DNA of 34,473 bases, taken from positions 1-34,473 of IMG/VR virus record IMGVR_UViG_3300047476_000222; one strand, written 5' to 3'. Source of the stretch: a virus. The notes beneath the pieces are model-generated. The model did no database searches. It was not told the DNA's origin and was given only the letters and a program-made list of their open reading frames with translations. This document shows, one piece after another, positions 20,447-28,760 of the stretch (its first letter is position 1; every line of letters starts with the position of its first letter). Position numbers and translations under genes: made by a program.

Positions 20447-21211
20447 ATGGCTAGAGGTTTGACCACAATGAACCGCAGGCGTGAACTTGCGGCTCAAAAT
20501 GCTTTGCTTGAAAGAATATCGGCAGGCTTTGAAAGGTCAATGGCACGAATTATTAAGGCAACTATGCGAAAAGCAGTTGCTCGTTATGTGCGTGACAATG
20601 CAAGCGTTGGGGTTGATGCCGTAGTATTACAGGCAATGCCGCAAATACAAAAGTTCTTAGCTGACCAATATCGTTTCATCTTGGTTCAATATGGTGAAAG
20701 AATACTGTCAGGATTGAAAAGTTATTCTCCTAATGTGCGCAAAGATTCAAACGATATATTTATGCGCAAAGTTCAGGAATATGTTGGCACATGGTCATTA
20801 AATACATCTGAGCTAATTACTGCAACGACTATGAAACAACTTCGCACATTAATTAAGCAAGGCGAAGTTGAAGGTCTTGGAGTGCGTGAAATTGCTAAAA
20901 ACATTGAAGAAAAGATACCTAGCATCGGAAATGTCAGGGCAAATACTATCGCAAGGACTGAAACTCACTCAGCCGCAGGATACGCCAGTGAAAGTGCCGC
21001 AGAGGCGACAGGCTTACAGCTAAAAAAAGAATGGGTGGCTTTTATTGATGGCAGGGAGCGTGAGGCTCATGCTGAAGCTGATGGGCAGGTTGTCAATAAA
21101 GATGACACATTCACAGTTGATGGCGAGGAATTGCAGTATGCAGGCGACCCGTCAGGTAGTGCAGGGAATATAATTAATTGCAGGTGCGTTATCCTTTATT
21201 TTGAGGAATAA
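20447..21211 (+). CDS. Minor head / head morphogenesis protein (SPP1 gp7 or Mu gpF-like)
   Basis: A 254-residue protein. The C-terminal half has the family signature: VRANTIARTETHSAAGYAS, KKEWVAFIDGREREAHAEAD, and the Cys pair end with AGNIINCRCVILYF. The N-terminus is basic and helical. Such proteins sit inside or on the head near the portal and may enter the cell with the DNA. Gene order portal, minor head, protease, capsid is classical. Confidence 0.88.
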   Translation: MARGLTTMNRRRELAAQNALLERISAGFERSMARIIKATMRKAVARYVRDNASVGVDAVVLQAMPQIQKFLADQYRFILVQYGERILSGLKSYSPNVRKDSNDIFMRKVQEYVGTWSLNTSELITATTMKQLRTLIKQGEVEGLGVREIAKNIEEKIPSIGNVRANTIARTETHSAAGYASESAAEATGLQLKKEWVAFIDGREREAHAEADGQVVNKDDTFTVDGEELQYAGDPSGSAGNIINCRCVILYFEE

Positions 21212-21269
21212 TTGCATTTATTTATTTAATTAGGCAAAATTGAAATAATAGAACGCCAACGAGGTATAT

Positions 21270-21968
21270 ATGAGCAAAGCAATGGAAATCAAAGCAATCG
21301 CATTTGATGATTCGCAAATCAATATGGATGAGCGCACCTTTAAAGGTTATGCCTCAACTTTTGGCAATGTGGATGAGGTTGGCGACATTATCGAAGCAGG
21401 TGCGTTTACTAAGTCTATTCAAGAGCGTGGACCTGAAGGCACAAAGCAAATCAAAGTATTATGGCAACACAATGAACCGCTAGGGATGCCGACTGTAATG
21501 GTTGAAGATACAAAGGGTTTATATGTAGAAGGCAAGATTAGCAAGACTGCTCTAGGTGATGAAGCTCTAGAATTAATGCGTGATGGCGTTGTTGATAGAA
21601 TGTCTATCGGCTTCTCAATTCCAATGGGCAAGGCTCAATGGGATGATGCAATGCAAGTTCGCCGCATTAAAGAAGTAAAACTATTTGAATTTAGTCCAGT
21701 CACATTCCCCGCTAATGAAATGGCGGTTGTGACTGGAGTTAAGAATCTTAAACTTATTCGCCAATTAGCTAATGGCGGTGAGTTGAGTAAGGAAGAATTG
21801 AAAGCACTTGCTGATATTCTCCCTGAATTACAAGCACTCGTTGATGCAGGAGCCGAGATGAATATTGAATTAAATCTCACTCCTGAAGATAAAGAGCCGC
21901 TGATTGATGAGGACTTAATGAAGTCCATTGCCGATTTCGGCACTTTTGCTAAACACAGACTATTTTAA
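21270..21968 (+). CDS. Prohead protease (HK97-type, S78 family)
   Basis: A 232-residue serine protease that cleaves the capsid protein's scaffold-like N-terminus during maturation. FKGYASTFGNVDEVGDIIEA opens the fold; the catalytic His67 lies in VLWQHNEP and the catalytic Ser112 in DRMSIGFSIP. The C-terminal 70 residues are acidic and helical and may act as an internal scaffold. The gene is preceded by a 58-bp AT-rich gap and followed by the capsid gene. Confidence 0.92.
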   Translation: MSKAMEIKAIAFDDSQINMDERTFKGYASTFGNVDEVGDIIEAGAFTKSIQERGPEGTKQIKVLWQHNEPLGMPTVMVEDTKGLYVEGKISKTALGDEALELMRDGVVDRMSIGFSIPMGKAQWDDAMQVRRIKEVKLFEFSPVTFPANEMAVVTGVKNLKLIRQLANGGELSKEELKALADILPELQALVDAGAEMNIELNLTPEDKEPLIDEDLMKSIADFGTFAKHRLF

Positions 21969-21982
21969 AAAAGGAAAAAGTC

Positions 21983-23146
21983 ATGGATATTAAAGAACTA
22001 AAAGGTCATTTTGACACTGCCGCTACTGAGATGAAATCATTGGTTGAACGCCAATCTGAAGAAATCAAAAAGCATGGCGAAACAACTGCCGCAACTGCCG
22101 CAGAAATCAAAACAGTAGGTTCACGCATTGATGCTATTCAAGCTGACCTAGAGGCTTTCCAAAAGAAGGCTAATCATGTTGGTTTTGGCGCACAAGCTGA
22201 AGTTAAAAAATCATTGGGTCAGCAATTTACTGATTCTGACGAATTCAAATATGCTCAAGAGCGTGGTTTGAAGTCAGTTAATCCAGTAACGCTTGGCGGT
22301 ATGTTCCGTAAAGATTTGACATCTGCAAACGGTCCAACTCCACAAGCAATGCGATTGCCTGAGTATTTCGCTCCAACTGGTGACCGCACTGCACACATCC
22401 GCAATTTCTTGAATGTATCTTCAACACAATCTAACGCTATTGAGTATTTTGTTGAAACATTCACAAACAATGCGGCTCCTCAAACTGCTGAATTAGCGGC
22501 TAAAGCTGAATCAGAGTTGGCTTATAACTTGGTTTCAACTCCAGTTCAAACTATCGCTCACTATGTTGTTGCTTCACGCCAAATCCTTAGCGATGCGGCT
22601 ATGTTGCAAAATCAAATCGACAATCGTTTGACATATGGTTTGGCTCTTAAAGAAGACCAACAGTTCCTATACGGTACTGGCACAAGCGGTGAAATCGAAG
22701 GTTTGATGGTTAATGCTTCAGTTCAAGATGCGGGCGCTCCTGCCGTTGGTGACAACCTAGTTGACCACATCCGTAAAGCAATCGCACTTGCCGCTTCTAG
22801 CGAGTATCTTGCAAACGGTATCGTTTTGAACCCTGCTGATTTTGCAACTTTAGAGTTGTTAAAAGGTTCAGATGGTCACTATTTATGGGCAAATGTAGCA
22901 ACTGGCGCAGAGCCACGCTTATGGAGAGTTCCAGTTTACGAATCAACAGCAATGGCGGCAGGTGACTTCTTGTTAGGCAACTGGTCATTAGGCGCAACAT
23001 TGTTTGACCGTGAGCAAGCAACTGTTCGTATCGCTGAACAGCACGCAGATTTATTCATCAAGAACGGTGTAGTAGTTCTAGGTGAGGAGCGTGTAGCGTT
23101 GGCAGTTTATCGCCCACAAGCATTCGTTAAAGGCACATTCGCCTAA
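21983..23146 (+). CDS. Major capsid protein (HK97 fold)
   Basis: A 387-residue HK97-type capsid protein. Residues 1 to about 70 form a charged coiled coil (LKGHFDTAATEMKSLVERQ, IKTVGSRIDAIQADLEAFQ), the delta domain that would be removed by the protease. The mature shell region includes NAIEYFVETFTNNAAP, VQTIAHYVVASRQIL, ALKEDQQFLYGTGTSGEIEG and FLLGNWSLGATLFDREQ. A strong site (AAAAAAGGAAAAAG) precedes the ATG. A GC-rich hairpin follows the stop. Confidence 0.95.
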   Translation: MDIKELKGHFDTAATEMKSLVERQSEEIKKHGETTAATAAEIKTVGSRIDAIQADLEAFQKKANHVGFGAQAEVKKSLGQQFTDSDEFKYAQERGLKSVNPVTLGGMFRKDLTSANGPTPQAMRLPEYFAPTGDRTAHIRNFLNVSSTQSNAIEYFVETFTNNAAPQTAELAAKAESELAYNLVSTPVQTIAHYVVASRQILSDAAMLQNQIDNRLTYGLALKEDQQFLYGTGTSGEIEGLMVNASVQDAGAPAVGDNLVDHIRKAIALAASSEYLANGIVLNPADFATLELLKGSDGHYLWANVATGAEPRLWRVPVYESTAMAAGDFLLGNWSLGATLFDREQATVRIAEQHADLFIKNGVVVLGEERVALAVYRPQAFVKGTFA

Positions 23147-23153
23147 GCGAGTT

Positions 23154-23175
23154 GAGGGGGGAGAAATCTCCCCTC
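23154..23175 (+). terminator. GC-rich hairpin after the capsid gene
   Basis: GAGGGG and AG (23154-23163) pair with CTCCCCTC (23168-23175), with two bulged G and an AAAT loop. There is no U-run, so it may be a weak terminator or mRNA stabiliser that keeps capsid mRNA higher than downstream messages. Confidence 0.5.
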
Positions 23176-23185
23176 ATATATTCAA

Positions 23186-23401
23186 ATGCTAATTACTCTC
23201 ACAAAAACCTGCGTTCTAGGTAAACAAGGACAATTAATTAATGTTTCAGTCTATAAAGGCACTGAATTGATTAAGCATAAGTTGGCATCTGAATATATAC
23301 CCGAGTTGGAACGAAAGGTTATTAAACCTGAAACAAAGGTTATATCTCCTGAAACAAAAAGACGAGGCAGACCGCCCAAGGTAAAAAATGAATCCGATTA
23401 A
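23186..23401 (+). CDS. Small basic protein with AT-hook-like end
   Basis: A 71-residue basic protein between capsid and connector genes. A beta-like N-terminus (MLITLTKTCVLGKQGQ) is followed by the repeat VIKPETK and VISPETK and the segment KRRGRPPKVK, which matches the AT-hook core (RGRP). AT-hooks bind the minor groove of AT-rich DNA. Similar short proteins with Lys/Arg-Pro tails are found after phage capsid genes and may touch packaged DNA or the head-tail joint. No clear ribosome site; it overlaps the next gene by 14 bp. Confidence 0.55.
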   Translation: MLITLTKTCVLGKQGQLINVSVYKGTELIKHKLASEYIPELERKVIKPETKVISPETKRRGRPPKVKNESD

Positions 23402-24008
23402 TGGTTATGCACTAAAGTCAGGCGAGGCGTTATGCCCTGCAACTGAACAAGACTTAAAAGATTATCTTCGAATTGAAGATGAATCTTGTGGCAGTCTTGA
23501 ATTTTATTTAGATGCGGCTAATAAAGCGGTCATAGCATTTTTAGGTCAGGCATTAATCACTAATGAATACACATTGGTTTTTGACGGCTATCCTTTTGAT
23601 GGAACTGCAACTTATGGCTTAAGCCAAGACACAATATTTTATAAGGATTGGATTGAGCTTCCATATGCCAATTTAATTTCAATCACTAGCGTTGCAGTTA
23701 TTGATGCTGATGACAATAGCGAAACAACTATTACATCCGCAGATTACTTATTAGACACATTTAGCACTCCTGCAAGAATTAGATTTACAAATAAGCCAGT
23801 AATGGGAACTCGTGACCGCTTGAAGATTGTATATAAAGCAGGCTATGGCACTGACACTGAGAATGTGCCTAAAGGCATCCGCCTTGGCATTGTGCAGGTA
23901 GCAGGCTATTTGTATGACCATCGTGGCGAGTGTTCTCCTGAAGAAGCAATTACAAAGTCAGGAGCAGGCATGGCTCTCAATCCTTACAGGGTTTTCACTA
24001 AGCTATGA
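23388..24008 (+). CDS. Head-tail connector (phiE125 gp8-like)
   Basis: A 206-residue protein resembling connectors of the gp6/phiE125 gp8 group: EQDLKDYLRIEDESCGSLEF near the N-terminus (first helices), WIELPYANLISITSVAVI, and a C-terminal helix KGIRLGIVQVAGYLYDHRGE. It would form the first ring below the portal. Its neighbours (capsid before, adaptor genes after) support the call. It overlaps the next gene by ATGA. Confidence 0.8.
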   Translation: MNPINGYALKSGEALCPATEQDLKDYLRIEDESCGSLEFYLDAANKAVIAFLGQALITNEYTLVFDGYPFDGTATYGLSQDTIFYKDWIELPYANLISITSVAVIDADDNSETTITSADYLLDTFSTPARIRFTNKPVMGTRDRLKIVYKAGYGTDTENVPKGIRLGIVQVAGYLYDHRGECSPEEAITKSGAGMALNPYRVFTKL

Positions 24009-24346
24009 TGAAATGTTGCGACATTACACCTGCAAAGCTATCAAATAAAGTAATGCTCCAAAAATTAGAGCTTACTGATGATGGCTCAGGTGGTCAGGTT
24101 AGAACATGGAAAGATGTTCATTCAGTATGGGCATATATTGTTCAAACAAGTGGTTCTGAGCGTTATCAGAATGACAGATTGACCGCTATTGCTAACTTTA
24201 GAGCAACTATTAGATTTCGCAATGATGTTAGCGAAGTGAATCGCATTGTTTTTAAAGATAAAGCGTATCAGATTCGCAATGTGAATAATGTTGAGTTTAA
24301 AAATAAGTTTTTAGAGCTTATTCTTGAAGCAGGCGTAGCGACTTAA
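24005..24346 (+). CDS. Head closure / head-tail adaptor
   Basis: A 113-residue protein of the head-tail joining type (SPP1 gp16-like): LSNKVMLQKLELTDDGSGGQ, VRTWKDVHSVWAYI, SERYQNDRLTAIANFRATIR, then a beta end (YQIRNVNNVEFKNKFLELIL). It would close the head after packaging and dock the tail. A second ATG at 24008 is possible. Two Cys and Met lie in the first residues. Confidence 0.78.
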   Translation: MMKCCDITPAKLSNKVMLQKLELTDDGSGGQVRTWKDVHSVWAYIVQTSGSERYQNDRLTAIANFRATIRFRNDVSEVNRIVFKDKAYQIRNVNNVEFKNKFLELILEAGVAT

Positions 24347-24347
24347 T

Positions 24348-24791
24348 ATGAAAACCTCTGTCAAAATTGATGGAGTGAAAAGCGTTACTGAAGCACTTGC
24401 CCGTCTTGATGCTCAGGCGACACAGGATGTGCAGGATGTTATTAATGCAACTGCACAAAATATTCGCTCAACGGCTATTCGAAGCATTAAAAACTCTCCT
24501 GCGAATGGTCGTGTTTATAAAAATCACACAGCATCGGCAGAGGGCAATCCGCCAAGGACTGATACTGGTAGGCTTGCAAGTAGCATTGCGGTTGTTATGC
24601 CTGAAAATTCCAAGGCTCTTGAAGCTGAAATAGGCGCATATGTAAATTATGCGGCACACCTTGAATATGGAACTAGGAATATGGGGGCTAGACCATTTAT
24701 GTTTCCTGCTTTAGAGCAAAACATGAAAGGCTATTTTAGCAAGATGAAACAGGCGTTACAAAGAGCATTTACAAGGATTAGAGCAAAATGA
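24348..24791 (+). CDS. HK97 gp10-like tail component
   Basis: A 147-residue protein of the HK97 gp10 family: VTEALARLDAQATQDVQDVI, AQNIRSTAIRSIKNSP, RTDTGRLASSIAVVM and YAAHLEYGTRNMGARPFMFP, the last being the family hallmark (YGT followed by RPF). It sits at the head-tail interface or is needed for tail completion. The start follows the preceding stop with one base between them. Confidence 0.88.
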   Translation: MKTSVKIDGVKSVTEALARLDAQATQDVQDVINATAQNIRSTAIRSIKNSPANGRVYKNHTASAEGNPPRTDTGRLASSIAVVMPENSKALEAEIGAYVNYAAHLEYGTRNMGARPFMFPALEQNMKGYFSKMKQALQRAFTRIRAK

Positions 24792-25231
24792 GCATTGAAT
24801 ATAAAATCCAAAAAGCAATCTATGACAAGCTCATAGCTGATGTAACTTTGAAGGCGGCACTTGCTCCAAGCGTGCAAGATGCTACTAAAGGCGCAATCTA
24901 TGATAATGTGCCTCAGCAAGTTGATAGCGGAGATGATAGCGTTTTCCCTTATGTAACCATTGGCGATGACACAATGATTGACTGGGATACAGATACTAGC
25001 CAAGGAAAAGAGGCAACATTAACAATCCATGTATGGTCTAGGTATCGTGGTCGCAAGGAAACAAAAGAGATTCAGGGCATTATTTATGATGCTTTGCACC
25101 TTTCAAATTTAATTATTACTGGGTATCATTCAGTATTAATGCTGAGTGAATATTCGGAAACTTTGCTAGACCCTGATGGGCTAACAAGACACGGGGTTCA
25201 GCGTTTTAGATTAATTGTAGAAAAACTGTAA
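24788..25231 (+). CDS. DUF3168 tail completion / terminator-like protein
   Basis: A 147-residue protein with the DUF3168 pattern: YKIQKAIYDKLIADVTLKAA, FPYVTIGDDTMIDWDTD, ATLTIHVWSRYRGRKETKEI and GVQRFRLIVEK. The family includes SPP1 gp17-like tail-to-head joining proteins that cap the tail tube. It overlaps the gp10-like gene by ATGA and is followed by the tail tube gene. Confidence 0.85.
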   Translation: MSIEYKIQKAIYDKLIADVTLKAALAPSVQDATKGAIYDNVPQQVDSGDDSVFPYVTIGDDTMIDWDTDTSQGKEATLTIHVWSRYRGRKETKEIQGIIYDALHLSNLIITGYHSVLMLSEYSETLLDPDGLTRHGVQRFRLIVEKL

Positions 25232-25240
25232 AGGAGTTTT
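25222..25240 (+). promoter_or_regulatory. Hairpin with ribosome site in the loop (tail tube)
   Basis: AAAACT (25222-25227) and AGTTTT (25235-25240) form a perfect 6-bp stem around a 7-base loop GTAAAGG. The loop holds most of the Shine-Dalgarno sequence for the ATG at 25244. Confidence 0.45.
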
Positions 25241-25243
25241 ATT

Positions 25244-25630
25244 ATGGCGGCATCTAGTGGTCGTGAGTTATTAATTAAAAAGGGATTGACTGTTCTTGCA
25301 GGCGTTCGCACAAAGACAGTGACAATCAATGGTGAAGCTATTGATGTGACTAGCGATGATGATTCAGGTTTTAGAACTTTATTAGCTGACCCATCAATTC
25401 GTATGATTGATTTGTCAGTTGAAGGCATTACTAAAGATGCAGTTTTGAGAACAATCGTTGCAAGCGGTGGCTCACAAATGCTAACTGACATCACTATTGA
25501 ATATCCTGATGGTGCTGTTATTGCAGGCGATTTTTACTTGGTAAGCGTTGAAGAATCAGGTGAATATCAAGATGCGGTTACTTTCACAGCTTCATTACAG
25601 TCAAGCGGCGCATTCACTTATACTCCTTAA
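25244..25630 (+). CDS. Major tail (tube) protein, TP901-1-like
   Basis: A 128-residue tail tube subunit: MAASSGRELLIKKG, ARTKTVTING-like beta strand (TKTVTINGEAIDVTS), DDSGFRTLLADPSIRMIDLS, and the end AGDFYLVSVEESGEYQDAVT with FTASLQSSGAF. The family forms hexameric rings stacked into the tail tube. The SD lies within a small hairpin loop. The downstream order of chaperone and tape measure is standard. Confidence 0.9.
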   Translation: MAASSGRELLIKKGLTVLAGVRTKTVTINGEAIDVTSDDDSGFRTLLADPSIRMIDLSVEGITKDAVLRTIVASGGSQMLTDITIEYPDGAVIAGDFYLVSVEESGEYQDAVTFTASLQSSGAFTYTP

Positions 25631-25662
25631 TACTTAAAACCAACTCACAAGGACAAGTATTA
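25628..25662 (+). promoter_or_regulatory. Hairpin from the tail tube stop to the chaperone start
   Basis: TAATACTT (25628-25635) pairs perfectly with AAGTATTA (25655-25662) around a 19-base loop that contains the AAGG ribosome site. The left arm holds the tail tube stop and the right arm the A of the chaperone ATG. It may tune the tail tube to chaperone ratio. Confidence 0.5.
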
Positions 25663-26003
25663 TGAGTATTTTTGATGAAGTCATTTTGACTTGGCAAGGC
25701 GTTGATTACAAGATTGACCCTGACCGAATAATGGGCGCAATTGCTCGCATTGAGGAAATTATTACACTCAAAGAATTGGGTGAATATGCTCAAAAAGGTG
25801 ATGCGCCTTTGGCGAAATTAGCGATGGCATATGCTTCTATTTTAAAATATGCAGGAGCTAAGGTAACTGATGCAGAAATTTATCAGGCAATGTTTGATAG
25901 GAATGATTCGACTAACATTATCGGATGCATTAATATTTTATTAGCAATGATGATTCCACCGCAAAAGGAACAGCCGACAAAAAAGGTGGTCGCCCAAGAG
26001 TAA
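25662..26003 (+). CDS. Tail assembly chaperone, short form (GTA gp10-like)
   Basis: A 113-residue protein like the GTA gp10/tail chaperone family: FDEVILTWQGVDYKIDPDRI, AIARIEEIITLKELGEYAQK and LAKLAMAYASILKYAGAKVT. It corresponds to lambda gpG, coating the tape measure before the tube forms. Near its end the ribosome reads AAA AAG, part of a heptamer AAAAAAG where a fraction would slip by -1 into a second frame. Ends normally at TAA 26001-26003. Confidence 0.82.
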   Translation: MSIFDEVILTWQGVDYKIDPDRIMGAIARIEEIITLKELGEYAQKGDAPLAKLAMAYASILKYAGAKVTDAEIYQAMFDRNDSTNIIGCINILLAMMIPPQKEQPTKKVVAQE

Positions 26004-26182
26004 TTGATGGGCGCAATGAATTTGTAAAAGAAGTCTATAAAATAGCTGTCGGAATTTGGGGTTTAGCTCCGTCAGAGTTTTGGCGGATGCACCCGATTGA
26101 ATTTTGGTGGATGTGGGATGCAAAAGTTCCGCCTGAAATGATGGAAGATAAATGGGCTAATCTATATGAGAAATTATCATGA
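25662..26182 (+). CDS. Tail assembly chaperone, -1 frameshift fusion (G-GT type)
   Basis: Predicted 173-residue product made when ribosomes slip by -1 on AAAAAAG (25979-25985). The -1 frame is open from 25934 to a TGA at 26180-26182, has no good start of its own, and encodes a recognisable chaperone module (VGIWGLAPSEFWRMHPIEFW, then MMEDKWANLYEKLS), like the T domain of lambda gpGT or the rcc01693/TAC_6 proteins. The T domain would recruit tail tube subunits to the tape measure. The stop overlaps the tape measure ATG. Slippage is not proven from sequence alone. Confidence 0.82.
25964..26013 (+). promoter_or_regulatory. Programmed -1 frameshift signal
   Basis: Three parts in order: an SD-like AAAGGAA (25964-25970), eight bases, the slippery heptamer A AAA AAG (25979-25985, in register with the zero frame), five bases, and a hairpin CGCCC (25991-25995) with GGGCG (26009-26013). 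The zero-frame stop TAA lies in the hairpin loop. It is the same plan as the bacterial dnaX signal. Confidence 0.8.
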
Positions 26183-27972
26183 GTGAAATTGGGCAAATAA
26201 CGGTCAAGATTGGTGCTGATACTTATGAGCTTCAAAAAGGATTAGCCGATGCAAAATCAAAAGTAAATGATTTTGATAGAAGCACAAACGGATTATCAGA
26301 CAGCTTAAAAAGCATTGGATTGATTGCGGTAGGCACTGCGACAGCTATTGCCGCTTTCACTAAAAGTCAAATTGATGCAATGGATAACCTGAATAAGTTA
26401 TCTCAAAAAATAGGTATCACAACATCTGATTTATCAAAGTTGGCATATGCCGCAAAATTATCTGATGTTGATATTGGCTCATTACAGCAATCTTTTGTAA
26501 TACTATCTCGTGGACTTAGCGAAGCAAGTCAAGGTTCAGGCAATGCGTTGCAAGCATTTAACGCCCTTGGAATAGCATTTAAAAATAATGATGGCACATT
26601 AAAAACTTCTCAAGAAGTAATGATGGCAGTTGCGGATAGATTCGTGACTATGGAAGATGGCGCACAAAAAACTGCTTTAGCCGTTGCAGTATTTGGTCGT
26701 GCAGGCGCAAACATGATTCCATTGTTGAACCAAGGTTCAGCGGCAATTCGTGAACAAGGTGATGAGCTTGAGCGTTTAGGCGGAGTAGTCACTCCACAAG
26801 CGGCTAAGGCGGCTGAAGAATTTAATGACAATTTGACAAGACTTAATACCGCTTTGGGTGGGGTGGGCAAGGCAATTGCAATGGAGGTCATGCCATATTT
26901 GACAAGACTAAGCGAGGAATTTTTAATTGCAATCAAGAACGGCATTACATTTGGCGATATGATTTCAATGGGGTTGCGATTTGGTAATTACCAAGACCAA
27001 TTGAAAAAAGTCCGTGAAGAAATTGAAATGCTTAATAAGGAGTGGGGATTATTTAATGCTCCAAAAGAGGAACGATTAGAAGCATTAAAACGCCAAGAAA
27101 AAACACTTCAGGATGTCATTGCTCGAACTGATGAGCTAAAAGCAAAAGAAAATATGATGGGTCCTCCAGTTGATGCCATGCCTAAAGTAGCGGCTCCGAC
27201 TATGGTAGACCCTAAAAAGGAAGAAGAAGAACGCAAAAAGTTAGAAGATTTAAGAGCTAGAGAAGCTGAAAGATTGGCAGTATTAGCAGAATCTTTTATG
27301 ACTGAATCGCAACTTGAACAGCTAAAATTTGAGCAACAAAAAACTCAATTAGATACAGCGTTATCAAATCGCATGATTAGCGAAGAACAATATCGTATGT
27401 GGCTCGAGCAATTAGAAAATGAGCATGGCACACGAATGGGTGATATTCGTAAGAAAAATATGACACAGTTAGAAAAATTTAATGCTATGTCATGGCAAAA
27501 TCAAGCTCAAACAGTTGCAAGCCAATTGATGAATATGACTTCATCCGTTGCTAATAGTTCTAAGGAAATGTTTGCTATTAATAAAGCGGCATCACTTGTG
27601 AACGCTGTTATATCAACATATGAGGGCATTAATAAAACATTAGCGGCATATCCCGCTCCGTTTTCTTTTGCTATGGCAGGATTGCAAGCGGCGGCAGGTT
27701 TTGCCAATGTGAGAGCAATTGCATCATCTCAATTTAATGGCGCATCAACAACTGCTCCAAGTATTGCATCCACAACTCCTGCGGGTGCTGTTCCAACTGC
27801 TCCAGTTGCAGGCGGTGGCGGTGGCGCAAGTGCAGGCGGTGGCAACGGTGGTTCAAGTCAAGTTGTCAATATTGCGTTGCAGGGTAATACTTTCAATCGT
27901 GACCAAGTTCGTGATTTAATAACACAGATTAATGAAGTCATTTCAGATGGCTCTACTTTGAGGCTTTCATGA
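26179..27972 (+). CDS. Tape measure protein
   Basis: A 597-residue protein with the tape measure plan. N-terminal IGQITVKIGADTYELQKGL and FTKSQIDAMDNLNKLSQKIG are typical. Hydrophobic and Ala/Gly segments follow, then a long charged coiled coil (EEEERKKLEDLRAREAERL). A second hydrophobic stretch (PFSFAMAGLQAAAGFANVRA) precedes a Gly-rich C-terminus (AGGGGGASAGGGNGG). At about 0.15 nm per residue it predicts a tail of about 90 nm, within the normal siphovirus range. It starts inside the frameshift product's stop. Confidence 0.93.
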   Translation: MSEIGQITVKIGADTYELQKGLADAKSKVNDFDRSTNGLSDSLKSIGLIAVGTATAIAAFTKSQIDAMDNLNKLSQKIGITTSDLSKLAYAAKLSDVDIGSLQQSFVILSRGLSEASQGSGNALQAFNALGIAFKNNDGTLKTSQEVMMAVADRFVTMEDGAQKTALAVAVFGRAGANMIPLLNQGSAAIREQGDELERLGGVVTPQAAKAAEEFNDNLTRLNTALGGVGKAIAMEVMPYLTRLSEEFLIAIKNGITFGDMISMGLRFGNYQDQLKKVREEIEMLNKEWGLFNAPKEERLEALKRQEKTLQDVIARTDELKAKENMMGPPVDAMPKVAAPTMVDPKKEEEERKKLEDLRAREAERLAVLAESFMTESQLEQLKFEQQKTQLDTALSNRMISEEQYRMWLEQLENEHGTRMGDIRKKNMTQLEKFNAMSWQNQAQTVASQLMNMTSSVANSSKEMFAINKAASLVNAVISTYEGINKTLAAYPAPFSFAMAGLQAAAGFANVRAIASSQFNGASTTAPSIASTTPAGAVPTAPVAGGGGGASAGGGNGGSSQVVNIALQGNTFNRDQVRDLITQINEVISDGSTLRLS

Positions 27973-28760
27973 TTAAGGTTCAAACAGGATTCAATCCTAC
28001 AATTCCACTTAGCCATTCAAGAATTGGTCATCAAACTTTTACAAGAACTGGCACGGCAAGCGCATCAACAAGCGCAACTGACTTTCCTGCGGATGCACCG
28101 CTTAATGAATTGACATATGAATTTTGGCGACCTACTGCGCTTCCTGCAAATTGGACTTTAGATGCAGGCGCAAGTGTTGGCGTGAACTATATTGGCATTG
28201 CGGCTCATACTTTAGGCTCAATGGGTTGCACGGTTGCTATTCAAAGCTCGCCTGATAATTCAACATGGACCACAATTGACAGCGTTACGCCAACTGATGA
28301 CAGTCCTATTATGTTTTTATTTGCAAGCGTTACAGCTAGATATTTCCGTTTATCTATTACAAACGGTTCAATTCCTAGCGTTGGCGTTGTGTTTGTTGGA
28401 ACAGTCCTAGAAATGCTCAGACCTTGCTATGCAGGGCTAACTCCGATTAGTTTAAGCAGAGATAGTGTTATTAGACCTAATCGCTCTGAGGGCGGGCAAT
28501 GGCTTGGTAGAAGCGTTATTCGTAGTGGCTCATCTATGAGTGCCTCATACAATAATTTAGATAATAATTGGGTGAGAACTACATTTAAAGATTTTATTGA
28601 TGATGCTGTTTTATATCCGTTCTTTTTTGCATGGCGACCTGATAATTATCCTGAAGATGTTGGCTATGTATGGGTATCGACAGATATTAAACCGAGCAAT
28701 ACTGGGGTGCGTGATTTAATGCAAGTTAGTTTATCTATGTCAGGATTATCAATTGAATGA
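27969..28760 (+). CDS. Tail protein with discoidin-like carbohydrate-binding region
   Basis: A 263-residue tail protein. Residues about 30-150 look like a discoidin (F5/8 type C) module: LDAGASVGVNYIGIAAHTLG, then CTVAIQSSPDNSTWTTIDS and FASVTARYFRLSI, patterns common in sugar-binding jelly rolls. The C-terminal part (FFFAWRPDNYPEDVGYVWVS) is distal-tail-like. Its place directly after the tape measure fits a distal tail protein with an inserted binding module. It overlaps the next gene, whose start is TTG. Confidence 0.68.
   Translation: MIKVQTGFNPTIPLSHSRIGHQTFTRTGTASASTSATDFPADAPLNELTYEFWRPTALPANWTLDAGASVGVNYIGIAAHTLGSMGCTVAIQSSPDNSTWTTIDSVTPTDDSPIMFLFASVTARYFRLSITNGSIPSVGVVFVGTVLEMLRPCYAGLTPISLSRDSVIRPNRSEGGQWLGRSVIRSGSSMSASYNNLDNNWVRTTFKDFIDDAVLYPFFFAWRPDNYPEDVGYVWVSTDIKPSNTGVRDLMQVSLSMSGLSIE

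Noticed and set aside
21212-21269. Possible promoter before the protease gene (TTGCAT, 17 bp, CAAAAT)
   Set aside because: Both boxes match the consensus poorly; the AT-rich gap alone does not support a promoter call.
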